Positions 52,854 to 63,400 of a stretch of DNA of 64,000 nt are shown here, in pieces. The DNA is from Sphingomonas sp. NFR15 (lineage in GTDB: Bacteria > Pseudomonadota > Alphaproteobacteria > Sphingomonadales > Sphingomonadaceae), in contig NZ_FMWX01000008.1 in NCBI RefSeq assembly GCF_900103265.1, positions 1 to 64,000 on the forward strand. The letters are read 5' to 3'. A program made the position numbers and the translations under genes. Position 1 is the stretch's first letter. The number at the start of each line of letters is the position of its first letter. The notes beneath the pieces are model-generated. The model was not told the origin of the DNA, made no database searches, and saw nothing but the letters and a program-made list of their open reading frames with translations.

Positions 52854-53819
52854 ATGTCAACACCGACTAGCTTCCAGCGCCTCATCAATCTTCTCCATTT
52901 CGCGCGAGTGGTAGAGGCCGGATCATTTGCCGAAGCCGCTCGGCGGGCGGGCACAACGACGTCAGCCCTGTCCAAGGCGGTTTCGCGGTTCGAGCAATCG
53001 CACGGCGTCCGCCTGCTGCACCGCACGACGCACGCAATCTCGCTGACCGCCGAGGGGGAGCGGCTGCTGGAGGGGACGCGCGATCTTCTGCGCGAGGCTG
53101 AGCGGTTGGAGGCAACGCTTGATCGTGCAGCCACCAGCGGCGCGGGAGGTCGTATTCGGCTTAGCGCGCCGGCACCGTTTATTCGTGCCCGCCTAGCACG
53201 ACAGGTTCCAGCTCTGTTGCGGGCCAACCCCGACATCGAACTGGAACTTAAGGTCGACGACGGCACGCTCGACCTCGCTGGCGAAGCGATCGACATCGCG
53301 ATCCGCTTCGGTGACCTGTCGAGCCAGCCAGGGCTGGTGGCAACACCACTCGGGAGCTTTCCGTGGGTGCTATGTGCGACCCCCCGGTACGTAGATTTAA
53401 TTGGCGCGCCGCAATCCCCCACCGACCTAAATGCGCATCATCAGATCGGCTTCCGCGACCCGGGCAGCGGGCGGCTGCTGCCTTGGCAATTCGCAAGCCC
53501 TGTCGATGGCGCCATCGTTCGGCACCTGCCGCGGCCGAGGATCGTCGTTGAAGACATGGGCGCGATCTGGTCGATGATGCGGAATGGACTCGGGCTCGCT
53601 TGGCTTCCGGCCTGGGTCGGCCTTCTTGAAATACGCGAGGGCCAGGTGATTGAGCTCCTACGTGAGTGGCGTGTAACGGAGACTGCCATGCATGCGGTCC
53701 GCCTTGAGCGCCAACACACACCGCGTCGCATCCGCCGCCTGCTTGATGACCTTCGCAATGCCGCAAGGGATTGGCGCCTCGAGGACGCCGCGGCGGATTA
53801 CGCGCCCGCGATGAGCTGA
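52854..53819 (+). CDS. LysR-family transcriptional regulator
   Basis: 321 residues. wHTH: RLINLLHFARVVEAGSFAEA, RRAGTTTSALSKAVSRFEQS, LLHRTTHAISLTAEGERLLE. Effector domain: LAGEAIDIAIRFGDLSSQPG and VVEDMGAIWSMMRNGLGLAW. It belongs to the same broad LysR subgroup as those at 33876 and 36357. Divergent from the DUF1330 gene, which is its probable target. Confidence 0.9.
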   Translation: MSTPTSFQRLINLLHFARVVEAGSFAEAARRAGTTTSALSKAVSRFEQSHGVRLLHRTTHAISLTAEGERLLEGTRDLLREAERLEATLDRAATSGAGGRIRLSAPAPFIRARLARQVPALLRANPDIELELKVDDGTLDLAGEAIDIAIRFGDLSSQPGLVATPLGSFPWVLCATPRYVDLIGAPQSPTDLNAHHQIGFRDPGSGRLLPWQFASPVDGAIVRHLPRPRIVVEDMGAIWSMMRNGLGLAWLPAWVGLLEIREGQVIELLREWRVTETAMHAVRLERQHTPRRIRRLLDDLRNAARDWRLEDAAADYAPAMS

Positions 53820-54087
53820 TGCTCACTCTAGCGCGTGCGATTTTGGATCCGTCGACCTGCTGCGCGCCGGTTCGCAGGTCGTGATCGACCTGATGGGAGG
53901 CCAGTACCTTGGTCGCTCAGGGTAGGACGGTGCCCGGTGGCAACGTCAGCGCTATTCCGGAGGCGAGCAGCGTCTTACACATGCGTGAAAATCGGCCTGC
54001 GGCCGGCCTGGAGCTGGACGAGGCACATAATCGGTTGGTCGATTCTGCCTTTCCGCTGCTGCGCTCGCGCGTCCCTCTCGAGATGCT

Positions 54088-55167
54088 CTAGTCGAACAGG
54101 GGGAGCGCCTCAGTGCTACCCATTGCTGACCGGTCGAAGTTGGAAACGGTCACACCGACGAGGCGTATGCCTTTCTCAGTCGGCAAGACAGAGCGTATAA
54201 GTGCGAGGCTCGCGTCGCGCAGAGCTTTCTGGGTCGTGACCAGCGCCGGCTGCGTGCGGCTTCGGGTGATATTCTGAAAGTCGCCGTACTTCACTTTGAC
54301 GGTGACGGTCCGGCCGAATTCTTGGGCCTTCTCACACCAGTTCCAGACGTCATCCGCCTGACGCAATACGCCAGTCTCGATCTCCTGGTCCTCTAGCAAA
54401 TCGCGATCGAACGTCGTTTCAGACCCCGACGACTTGCGCTCACGATCGGGATTGACCGGACGCTCGTCGATGCCCCGAGCGATCAGATAGTACCATTCGG
54501 CCGAGCTCCCGAAATGCTGCTGCAAGAACGGGAGCGACTTAACACGCAAATCGGCGCCGGTTGCGATCCCAAGCCCGGCCATCTTCTTGGCAGTGACCGG
54601 CCCAACACCGTGGAATCGTGAGACAGGCAGGCTTTCGACCCAATCGGCGCCCATGTCCGGCGTTACGACAAACTGGCCGTTGGGCTTGCGCTGATCTGAC
54701 GCGAGTTTAGCCAGGAACTTGTTGTACGAGATGCCCGCGGACGCTGTAAGTCCCGTCTCTTCCAGGATGCGCGCGCGAATCTCTTTGGCGGTCTTCCACG
54801 CCGTCTTGATACCGCGCCGGTTGGCGGTCACATCAAGATAGGCTTCATCCAGCGACAGTGGTTGGACGAGGTCGGTGTAGTCAGCGAAGATCGCGTGGAT
54901 TTGCCGCGAGACGGCTTTGTAGACGTCAAAGCGCGGCGGCACGAAGATCAGCTCGGGACACCTACGGAGCGCCGTGACGGACGGTAACGCGGAGCGCACG
55001 CCGAATTTGCGCGCCTCATAACTGGCCGCTGCCACGACGCCGCGAGCCGCAGCATAGCCGACAGCCACGGGCTTGCCCCGAAGCGCTGGCTCATCGCGCT
55101 GCTCGACCGACGCGAAGAAGGCGTCCATGTCGACATGAATGATCTTTCGGTCGGCCGATTCTGGCAT
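54088..55167 (-). CDS. dinB: DNA polymerase IV (Y-family)
   Basis: 359 residues with the active Y-family residues: IIHVDMDAFFASVEQRD near the N-terminus, QPLSLDEAYLDVT (SLDEAYLD catalytic Asp-Glu), TASAGISYNKFLAKLASD, the helix-hairpin-helix FHGVGPVTAKKMAGLGI, and a little-finger domain ending in NFDRSAMGSTEALPLFD, which includes a beta-clamp motif-like end. It copies past damaged bases. ATG 55167 is the canonical start; the longer open frame upstream is antisense to the nuclease gene. A LexA box lies 22-36 bases upstream. Confidence 0.95.
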   Translation of the reverse strand: MPESADRKIIHVDMDAFFASVEQRDEPALRGKPVAVGYAAARGVVAAASYEARKFGVRSALPSVTALRRCPELIFVPPRFDVYKAVSRQIHAIFADYTDLVQPLSLDEAYLDVTANRRGIKTAWKTAKEIRARILEETGLTASAGISYNKFLAKLASDQRKPNGQFVVTPDMGADWVESLPVSRFHGVGPVTAKKMAGLGIATGADLRVKSLPFLQQHFGSSAEWYYLIARGIDERPVNPDRERKSSGSETTFDRDLLEDQEIETGVLRQADDVWNWCEKAQEFGRTVTVKVKYGDFQNITRSRTQPALVTTQKALRDASLALIRSVLPTEKGIRLVGVTVSNFDRSAMGSTEALPLFD

Positions 55168-55188
55168 GGGCTCAAAATAGCGGAGCTT

Positions 55189-55203
55189 GAACAGAAAGGG
55201 AAC
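55189..55203. promoter_or_regulatory. LexA (SOS) box between dinB and the nuclease/ATPase operon
   Basis: GAACAGAAAGGGAAC on the plus strand equals GTTCCCTTTCTGTTC on the minus strand, an exact GTTC-N7-GTTC repeat. It lies 22 bases from the dinB ATG and 64 bases before the divergent nuclease ATG. It differs at only one base from the imuA box, so both are probably LexA sites in the same SOS regulon. Confidence 0.9.
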
Positions 55204-55266
55204 GGTTTGCACTGCAAGTAAGCAGATGCTGTGTCCGTCGGCAGCAACGAACGCTATAAGGGCGAA

Positions 55267-56376
55267 ATGAAGTTCATTCACTCCGCTGATTGGCAGCTCG
55301 GCAAGCCCTACGGCCGCTTCGATTCCGATGTCCGCGCAGCTCTGACGGAGGCCCGCTTCGACGCGGTCGACGCGCTTGGGCGCGCCGCGGCCGAGCATGG
55401 CGCGGATCACGTCATCGTCGCCGGGGACATCTTCGACACCGAAGGGCCTGAAGACCGCACTATCGTTCAGGCGATTTCGCGGATGGATCGGCATACCTGC
55501 CGCTGGTGGCTCCTGCCTGGAAACCACGACTTCGCGCGCAATGGCGGCCTGTGGGACCGCGTCCGTCAGCGGGCCAGCGACAAGATCGTCATCCTCTCGG
55601 AACCTGGGCCACGCGAGATCGAGGACAAGATATGGCTGCTCCCCGCACCGCTCATTCACCGGCATAATCTCGAGGATCCGACCAGCCTGTTTGATACGAT
55701 GGAGACCCCGGGCGCGCGGCTGCGGATTGGCGTCGCTCACGGATCGATTCGGGACTTCGGATCGCGCGGAGAGACCAAGAACCAGATCGCCCCGGATCGG
55801 GCCAGGCTGTCGCAGCTCGATTATCTCGCGCTCGGCGATTGGCACGGAGCCCTCAAGGTCGATGCTCGGACATGGTATTCCGGCACCCCGGAGACCGACC
55901 GCTTCCAGCGCGATGAACCGGGTCACGCGCTCGTTGTCGAGGTCCAGCCCAACCTTATGCCGATAGTGACGCCGATCCGGACCGGCCGCTTCCAATGGCT
56001 CACGCGCGATTGGACGGTCAACGACAAGGTAGCGTTCGACGCTGAATGCGACCAACTCCTTGCTGGTGTCGACGCCCCCAACACGCTTCTGCAGCTTACT
56101 TTGGCGGGCATAACCAGCCTCGGCGAGCGGATCGCGATGCTCGGGCGGCTCGAAAACGACCTCAGCCACCGCCTGCGGCATCTTGCCGTGCGAGCCGATG
56201 ACCTTGTCGGCCGCCCGCGCGAGGAGGACCTCGCGACACTTGCCGTGGAAGGGATGCTTGGAACCGCAGCAGCCAAGCTCAACGCGAAAATCGACGCCGG
56301 CGGCCTGGAAAGCGCCATCGCCAAGCGGGCGCTCGAGCGACTGTTCGTCGAGTATAGCCGGGAGGACCAGGCATGA
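55267..56376 (+). CDS. SbcD/YhaO-like metallophosphoesterase (DNA repair exonuclease)
   Basis: 369 residues. All calcineurin-type phosphoesterase motifs are present: FIHSADWQLG (D-x-Q/H), VAGDIFDTEGP (GD), LLPGNHDFARNGG (GNHD), IGVAHGSIRDFG (GxH-like) and LALGDWHGALK (GDWH). The family comprises Mre11/SbcD nucleases. ATG 55267 follows AAGGGCG. The stop overlaps the ATPase start as ATGA, so the two probably form a Mre11-Rad50-like complex. Expression is probably LexA-linked. Confidence 0.88.
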   Translation: MKFIHSADWQLGKPYGRFDSDVRAALTEARFDAVDALGRAAAEHGADHVIVAGDIFDTEGPEDRTIVQAISRMDRHTCRWWLLPGNHDFARNGGLWDRVRQRASDKIVILSEPGPREIEDKIWLLPAPLIHRHNLEDPTSLFDTMETPGARLRIGVAHGSIRDFGSRGETKNQIAPDRARLSQLDYLALGDWHGALKVDARTWYSGTPETDRFQRDEPGHALVVEVQPNLMPIVTPIRTGRFQWLTRDWTVNDKVAFDAECDQLLAGVDAPNTLLQLTLAGITSLGERIAMLGRLENDLSHRLRHLAVRADDLVGRPREEDLATLAVEGMLGTAAAKLNAKIDAGGLESAIAKRALERLFVEYSREDQA

Positions 56377-59006
56377 GCCTTGTCATCCGTCAGATTGCGG
56401 TGGACGGCTTCCGCAAGTTTCGAACCCCTTTCGCGATCGACGATCTTACCGACGGACTGAACATCGTCATCGAGCCGAACGAAACCGGGAAATCAACGCT
56501 GCTCGAGGCGCTGCGCGCCGCCTTCTTCGTCCGCCACAACACGCGCAATCAGCTTGCCCAGTCTTTCGCGCCCTACGGCGAGGCAGTTGGTCCCGAGATC
56601 ACGGTGAGCTTCGACGTCGACGGCTCTCCCTGGTCGCTGACGAAGCGCTTCCTCAGGAGCCCCTCGCTTGAGATTTCCGGCCCCCAAGGCCGGGCCCAAG
56701 GCGATGACGCGGAAGCACGGCTCAACACGCTGTTCGGCTCGGTCCGTGACACCAGTCGCGGGGGCGATGTTTCGACTTATGGGGCATTGGGACTCTTGTG
56801 GGTCGGGCAAGCCGAGGCCCTTGCGGTTTCCGGCCCTGGGCAGATCGTTCGCGACACGATCGCGTCCACGCTCGAAGCCGAGGTCGGTTCGATCATGGGC
56901 GGAGACGCCTATCGGCGCGTGCGCCAGCGAATTGACGCGCAATATGAGCTTTACTGGTCGCCGACCGGCCAGAAGCGCGGCCGGCAGAACGACGCGCGGG
57001 AACGAGCTGACGCTGCGATCTCGGCCGTACTTGAGGCGAGTGAACGCCTCGCCGCATTGGAGAGGAGCTTTTCCGACCTCGATGCCGCGCGCGGGCGGCT
57101 CAAAATCATCCAGCGGGAGATAGCGGACGAGACCGATGCGCAAGCGCGCAAGGAGCTTGTCGACTCCCTCGAGATCGCGCGCGCAGCCGCGCAGATCCTA
57201 TCGACCCGAAAGGCCGAGCAGGAGGCGGCCGTTGCGAAACTGAAGGGATTGGAAGATCTGAAATCTCGCCACGGGGCGGCGACGATCTCGCGCGATAGCG
57301 CCACGACTGCGGTGGAAACAGCGCGCGCAAAGCGTGCTGAGCTCCGCGAGGCGCTTGCTACCGGCAAAGCCAAGGTCGCTGGGGCACGCGAGGACCTCGA
57401 GGCGGCGCGCGGTGAGCGTCATGACGCCCGAGCGGCGCTTGCTGCGGGTGAACAGGCTGTCCGCCTCCGCCGTCGTCAGGCGGCGATCGCCGCCGCGCGC
57501 CGTCGACATGACGAGTTGCTGAAGCTCGAGCAGTTGCATGGCGAGGCAAAGGCGCGTGCCGCAACCGCCATTCCGGCCAAATCGCTCGAAGCGCTCGAAG
57601 CGAACGATCGTGCGGTGAACCAAGCTCAAGCCGTCGTGGATGCCGGCGCGACCCGACTGACGCTGTCCGGCGCCATCCAGGGGGTAACGATCGACGGTGA
57701 GCCGATGCCCGCTGGCGAGCGCACCATCACCCGTGCGGCCAGCATCGCGATCGGAGGGACCCAATTGATCGTCAGCCCGCCGGCCGCGGCCGCGAGCGCT
57801 GAGGAGACCCTCGCTGCAGCAATCCACAAACGGAAGTCTGCGCTCGAAGAGCTCCACGTAGCCAATCTTGCGGCTGCTCGATCTCGCAACGAGGCGGCTC
57901 GCGATTCCGCCGCTGAACTGCGCACACTTGCTGCACAGATCGAGGCTGCCACACCCGCTGACGAGACACTGCAAATCGCAGCCGGGGCCGACGCATTAAA
58001 ACTCTTCGTCGCTCAACTCGAACCGGAGGCCACAGAGGCGGAAGCGGCCCTTCCTGATGTGACCGCGCTAATGAAAGCCGTTGAGGCGGCCGACACGAGG
58101 CTCGCGCGAGCCGAGGGTTCCCAGGATAGTGCGATCGCTGCGCTGCGACGTGCCGAAGAGGCTGATGCTCCGCTCGCATTAACCGAAGCGGGCGCGGTGA
58201 GCGACCTTGCCAACGCCGCGGCCCTCCTCAAAGAGATTGAGGCTCGCCCGGAATGGGTGACCCTTGATGAGGATCTAAGGCGGGCGCGAGAAACGGCAGC
58301 GCAAGCGGCCGTCCGCCTGGAGGAGGCCGAGCGGAACGCATCGGCACACGATGTCGGCGCGATCAATCGGAAGATCGAGGTCATCGACGCCCGCGTCCGG
58401 GTAGCCACTGAAACGCGCACGAGGCTGGAAACCGAGATCGCCCGTCTCGAGGGGACGATCGAAAGCGAAGGCGGCCTCGGCCTGGCCGATCGCGCTGCGG
58501 CGGCTCAAGAGGAAGTCGAGGCCGCGAATGCCGCGCTCCAGCGCGTCACGGAGGAAGCAGATACGTTAAAGCTGCTCCGCGATACGCTGGAAGGCGCGCG
58601 AAACGAGACTGCCGCCAAGTTCGTCGGTCCGGTCGCGAAGCGCGCGAAACGGTATATCTCGCAACTGCTGCCAGACTGCGATCTTACCTTTGCCGAGGAT
58701 CTATCCCTCGCGAGCGTCAGCCGGACCGGCGTCGATGAGAGCTGCGCCAACCTCTCTCGCGGCACCCAGGAGCAGCTCGCTGTCCTCACCCGCATAGCGT
58801 TCGCGGACCTGCTGCTTGAACAAGGCAAGCCCGTGTCGCTGATTCTGGACGATCCGCTGGTCTATTCCGACGATGGTCGCCTCGACACGATGATCGAGAT
58901 CCTGACAGAGGCATCGACGCGGATGCAGATCATCTTGCTGACGTGCCGGGATCGCGCCTTCCGCCACGTGCCCGGGAATAGGATCCTCCTCCGTGCCGCC
59001 GCCTAG
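56373..59006 (+). CDS. SbcC/YhaN-like SMC-type ATPase
   Basis: 877 residues. N-terminal Walker A EPNETGKSTLLEAL (GKS near residue 41) is followed by a Q-loop region and long coiled-coil arms of Ala/Glu-rich heptads (about residues 200-760). I see no CxxC zinc hook at the centre, which suits the YhaN-type rather than classical SbcC. The C-terminal signature NLSRGTQEQLAVLTRIA (ABC signature LSxGT) and Walker B PVSLILDDPLVYSDD complete the ATPase. It works with the adjacent phosphoesterase to process DNA ends or blocked forks. Confidence 0.88.
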   Translation: MSLVIRQIAVDGFRKFRTPFAIDDLTDGLNIVIEPNETGKSTLLEALRAAFFVRHNTRNQLAQSFAPYGEAVGPEITVSFDVDGSPWSLTKRFLRSPSLEISGPQGRAQGDDAEARLNTLFGSVRDTSRGGDVSTYGALGLLWVGQAEALAVSGPGQIVRDTIASTLEAEVGSIMGGDAYRRVRQRIDAQYELYWSPTGQKRGRQNDARERADAAISAVLEASERLAALERSFSDLDAARGRLKIIQREIADETDAQARKELVDSLEIARAAAQILSTRKAEQEAAVAKLKGLEDLKSRHGAATISRDSATTAVETARAKRAELREALATGKAKVAGAREDLEAARGERHDARAALAAGEQAVRLRRRQAAIAAARRRHDELLKLEQLHGEAKARAATAIPAKSLEALEANDRAVNQAQAVVDAGATRLTLSGAIQGVTIDGEPMPAGERTITRAASIAIGGTQLIVSPPAAAASAEETLAAAIHKRKSALEELHVANLAAARSRNEAARDSAAELRTLAAQIEAATPADETLQIAAGADALKLFVAQLEPEATEAEAALPDVTALMKAVEAADTRLARAEGSQDSAIAALRRAEEADAPLALTEAGAVSDLANAAALLKEIEARPEWVTLDEDLRRARETAAQAAVRLEEAERNASAHDVGAINRKIEVIDARVRVATETRTRLETEIARLEGTIESEGGLGLADRAAAAQEEVEAANAALQRVTEEADTLKLLRDTLEGARNETAAKFVGPVAKRAKRYISQLLPDCDLTFAEDLSLASVSRTGVDESCANLSRGTQEQLAVLTRIAFADLLLEQGKPVSLILDDPLVYSDDGRLDTMIEILTEASTRMQIILLTCRDRAFRHVPGNRILLRAAA

Positions 59007-59128
59007 GCGATGCCGGCCGTCGAGCGGGTCCGCTTTTATCGGCGAGCTGCTGCTCGAACCGAGGTCGGCAATAGGATAGGATGCTCGCGTTCGTGTGGTA
59101 GGTCGGCTAAAAGTGTCGGAGATTGTGC

Positions 59129-59611
59129 ATGCGTTTCCTTCATGTTGTCGCTATTTCTATTGCCTCAATAGCAAGTTCTTCTCCGGCGCAGGGCGTCGGA
59201 TTAGGATCCGCGGAAACAGCGCTCGCCGCGATTGATGCTAGGCAGAAAGACATGGTCGCCCGAGCAGATGTAAAGGGGCTTGCGGAACTGTCCGCAAGGG
59301 AACTGACCATAAACGCGCCAACTAACAGGATCCTATCCCATAACCAATTCCTAGCGATGATGCGTAGCGGACAGATCGGCGCCGAGGCGTTTGAACGAAC
59401 CGTTGAAAGCGTTACCGTCGTTGGCGACGTCGGCGTGGTAATGGGCAATGAGATATTCACTCCAACCGCCGCCAGTGAGCTTGGCCGCACGTATGGCGCA
59501 GTGCCGCTGAAGCGGCGCTATACTAACATCTATCGAAAATATGATGGGCAATGGAAGTGGCTGGCGCGCCACGCCAACGTCGTGCCCGGGCCAAAGACCG
59601 ATATCCGCTAG
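59129..59611 (+). CDS. Exported SnoaL-like (NTF2/DUF4440) protein
   Basis: About 160 residues. A signal peptide MRFLHVVAISIASIASSSPAQG is followed by ALAAIDARQKDMVARADVKG, LSARELTINAPTNRILSHNQ, VVMGNEIFTPTAAS and a C-terminal RRYTNIYRKYDGQWKWLARH, the closing strands of DUF4440-type proteins. Function is unknown. ATG 59129 is chosen; TTG 59123 would only add two residues. Confidence 0.8.
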   Translation: MRFLHVVAISIASIASSSPAQGVGLGSAETALAAIDARQKDMVARADVKGLAELSARELTINAPTNRILSHNQFLAMMRSGQIGAEAFERTVESVTVVGDVGVVMGNEIFTPTAASELGRTYGAVPLKRRYTNIYRKYDGQWKWLARHANVVPGPKTDIR

Positions 59612-59862
59612 GTGGCGGCAGCTGCCTGACCGTAATGCGCCCCATAATCGGTCGTTCGGTGATAGATCGAGGATGCTTGAAAGCCGCCATTCATTCAGGC
59701 GACGAAAGAATGGCAACAATTGGGGACTTTCCTGCCCGGCAGCTATCGACCAGAGCCGGACGTTCCGATCAGGCACCCAGAATGTCTTCTTCTGACATAA
59801 CCTGCCAAAAGCCGGGTAACGATCCGATCCCAGGGCAGAGAATCTTGGCGAGGGAGCAAGAT

Positions 59863-60309
59863 CTACTGCACTCGAGTCTTGGCAACCATCAGACGACAAG
59901 CAAGCTCGCGCTCTCCCCACCGGGTCGAAAAGGCGTCGGAAACCTCAAACCAGCTACCGTCGCTGCCTGCACCGTGATGGACGCCCATACAGGAACATTG
60001 GCACTCATGACCCTTGGCGTTCTGGCAGGAGGGTGAGCAGACTTCCTGCTCACGATATGGCTGGATCACATAAAGGCGGCCATATTTCTGCAACGCGCGA
60101 TTCACGAAATCATCGAACCAGGCTTTCGGGATTTCCCAGAACTTGCGCGATGCGATCCAGCTTGGTGTAGTGCGGCGCCCGTCTTGCAGCCATTGCCGGT
60201 TATTGCCATCGAACGGCAACCGCACCCGGAGGAGCTCGCCTTTCCCCGTGCGCCGCAGAATTACGGGGATCTCGTCTTGCTTCCAAATGGCTTGGATCGA
60301 CTGTTCCAT
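59863..60309 (-). CDS. Conserved Cys-rich protein of unknown function
   Basis: 148 residues. A compact basic N-terminus (VRLPFDGNNRQWLQDG, WEIPKAWFDDFVNRAL, GRLYVIQPYREQEVCSPSC) leads to a Cys-rich core QNAKGHECQCSCMGVHHG, with five Cys (CxxxC...CxCxC) and two His suited to a metal cluster or zinc knot. I recall this kind of domain from scattered bacterial and archaeal proteins with no assigned function. It is divergent from the big helicase gene with 143 bases between them, and may be functionally linked. Confidence 0.7.
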   Translation of the reverse strand: MEQSIQAIWKQDEIPVILRRTGKGELLRVRLPFDGNNRQWLQDGRRTTPSWIASRKFWEIPKAWFDDFVNRALQKYGRLYVIQPYREQEVCSPSCQNAKGHECQCSCMGVHHGAGSDGSWFEVSDAFSTRWGERELACRLMVAKTRVQ

Positions 60310-60452
60310 GGAAGACCAACATTAGCAGGTTCGTCTCCGACCCTGACAGCTAGAAATTGACGATGACCGAAGGCAATGGAACATAGCAAAAACACCGATC
60401 CTCCGCTACACCTTTCCCGTAACGATCGTCACCGTTGTGGGAGACCTACCCA

Positions 60453-63400
60453 ATGCCAGCGGGCACAAACCGCGCTTTTAAGTTGCCGGCTCGCTATTCG
60501 ATCGAGGGCCGAGTTCACAAGAACGCGATTAAGCAGCTTAACCGGGCGGCGATACATGAAGAATTCGCTGTTGGGTCCAAGACCATCAAGCGCTCCTCCT
60601 ATACAGTCCTCCATCCAGATGAGGGCGCGTCGATCCTTATAGCGGACCGCCGTCTCACGGTTACGGACGAGCCGATCGATGTCTTTCGCTGCCGTAACTG
60701 GGATGCGTTCGTCGGCGGATCCAGCGAACTCGAAGGCGAATGGCTGACGCCTGCGCCCACACGCTTTGATCTACTATCTCTCAGCCAAGCCAGCGAGGCG
60801 CGCAATGCGGTGCTGAACGGTTGGCGCGGCGCATTCGAGTTTCGCGAGGAAAAGCGTGACGGCGATCGCGTGATCGAGACCGGGCTCCGCCCTCCTCAGA
60901 TTGGAGCGCTATTCGGCGTGCTCTCCCACTGGAAGACGAGCAGTCTGCCCGCAACCGTGGTCATGCCGACCGGCACCGGAAAGACGGAAACGATGCTTGC
61001 GTTGTTGGCGCGGGAGAGACCGTCACGGCTGCTGGTGATCGTGCCCACCGGGGCGCTGCGCGATCAGATCGGTGACAAGTTCGTCTCGATGGGACTTCTC
61101 AAGGAGCTGGGAGCGTTGAGGGAGGATGCGCCCTTACCGATCGTCGGATTGCTGGAGCACAAACCCAAGACCGCCGAAGAGGTAGACGCCATCTTTATGG
61201 GCTGCAACGTGGTGGTCACGACGATGGCGGTCGCTGGTCAGAGCACCGAGGCGGTTCAGCGCCGCATGGCCGAGCTATGCTCGCATCTGTTCATCGACGA
61301 AGCGCATCACATCTCGGCCCGAACATGGGAGGCGTTTCGTGGACACTTCGCTGATCGCCCAGTGGTCCAATTCACGGCTACGCCATTTCGCAATGACGGC
61401 AAGCATGTGGATGGAAAGGTCGTCTTTAACTATCCGCTTCGGAAGGCGCAGGCCGAAGGCTATTTCAAGGAAATCCGCTTCGCGCCGGTTGACGAACTGG
61501 ACCAGGTCGAGGCTGACCAGGCTATTGCCATAGCCGCCGTCGCGCAGCTCGCTTCGGATGCCGCTGCTGGTTTCAATCACCTCGTCATGGCGCGCTGTTC
61601 GGACATCAAACGCGCTGAACAGGTGCACGCCTATTACGCAGCACTCGCGCCCGAGCATGCGCCGCTGCTGCTCCATAACGGAATTTCTGCCGGCGAGGCC
61701 CGAGATGGTTTAGCCCGCCTCCGCCGCGGGGATGCACGCATCGTAGTATGTGTGGACATGCTGGGTGAGGGTTTCGACCTCCCAGAGCTGAAGATCGCCG
61801 CGATCCACGATCCGCACAAGAGCCTCGCGATCACGTTGCAGTTCACGGGGCGGTTTACCCGCTTTCGCTCCGATCTCGGTGAAGCCACGATGATCGCTAA
61901 TATCGCCGACCCTGGCGTCGGCGAGGCTCTACAGGACCTGTATGCGGAGGATGCGGATTGGAACGTCCTCCTCCGAGATCTTAGCGAGGGCGCCAACACT
62001 AGGCAGGCTCGTCGCTCGGACTTCATCGACGCGTTCCAAGATGCTCCCGACGTCGTTTCGCTGCGAAATATCTTCCCAAAGATGAGTGCGGTCGTGTTTC
62101 GGACGGGCACGCGACGGTGGCGGCCCGATCGTGCGATCGCCGCGATGGGTTCGACGGAAATCTATGCCGGTCCGACTGTGAACGAACGCAACAAGGTGCT
62201 GCTATTCATCACGCGCGAACATGATGCCGTGTCTTGGGGCGATGTCCGGGATATCCGAAACACCGAGTGGCACCTTTATCTTGTTCATTGGGACGAAGAA
62301 CAGGGGCTCCTCTACATTAACAGCTCAAACAACAGCAGCATGCACGAAGACTTGGCCAAGGCCGTGGCTGGCGATGATGCAGCCATATTAAAGGGCGAAC
62401 TTGTATTTCGTTCGCTTCATAACGTGAACCGGCTGGTCCTGACGAATCTTGGTCTCAGCGATGTGATCAACGACCGGCTGAGGTTCAGCCTGCACGTGGG
62501 GCCGGACATCACTGATGCATTGCCCGAGGCAATGCGGACTAACAAGCGAAAGTCCAACCTCTTCGCACATGGTTACGAGGACGGCGCGCGAGTAACGGTT
62601 GGCTGCTCGCAGAAGGGTCGAGTGTGGTCGATGATGACCGCCGAGGACCTCGCATCCTGGGTTGAATGGTGCCACGCGGTCGGTGCCAAGCTCCGCGATG
62701 AGACGATCTCGACCCGCGACGTCTTCACCAACGTGATTCTGCCGGTTGAAATCAGTGAGCGTCCCGCCCTCATTCCGCTTCTGATCGATTGGCCGGAGGA
62801 ATTCCTGAAGCGTGCCGAAGACGCGATCACGATCACAATCGATGGAGAATCCGTGCTATTCTTTGATGTGGAACTGCAAGTTTTGGACTTTACGACCGAC
62901 ACGCCGATCCGCTTTCGGGTCGTCACTCCCAACAAGATCGCCGACTATATCGTTCGATTCGCGCCGGATGGCCTCTCCTACGAACCACAGGGCGCTTTTG
63001 CGGCCGACATCACGATTGGGCGCACCACAAGATCGCTTGGGGACTGGTTCCGCAGAGAGCCGCCCGCAATACGCTTCGACAATGGCGGCTACCTTGAGGG
63101 AACTGAGCTGTTTGTGCCTCCGATCGGGGCCGCGCGAAAGCCGTTCGACCGCGATCGGATCGTCGAATGGGATTGGGCGGGTGTCGATCTCGCGAAGGAA
63201 TCGCAACGCGTCGAGAAGCGACCAGATTCAATACAGCGGCGCGTCCTTGATCGCCTTCTCGCCACTACCACGGAGGATGAATTCCCTATCATTTTTGATG
63301 ACGATGATGCTGGCGAAGCCGCCGATATTGTCTGCATTGGGGTTCGCGACGGCAGGCTGGTGATCCATTTTTACCACTGCAAGTTCGCAGGGTCTCCCAG

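Noticed and set aside
53820..54087. Small plus-strand frame 53909-54091 between LysR and dinB
   Set aside because: It has no ribosome site or homology that I recognise, and it overlaps the end of dinB.
55168..56181. Long N-terminal extension of the dinB frame (697 codons in total)
   Set aside because: The extension is antisense to the phosphoesterase gene, whose motifs are clear, and the canonical dinB start MPESADRKIIHVDMD at 55167 is well placed behind the LexA box.
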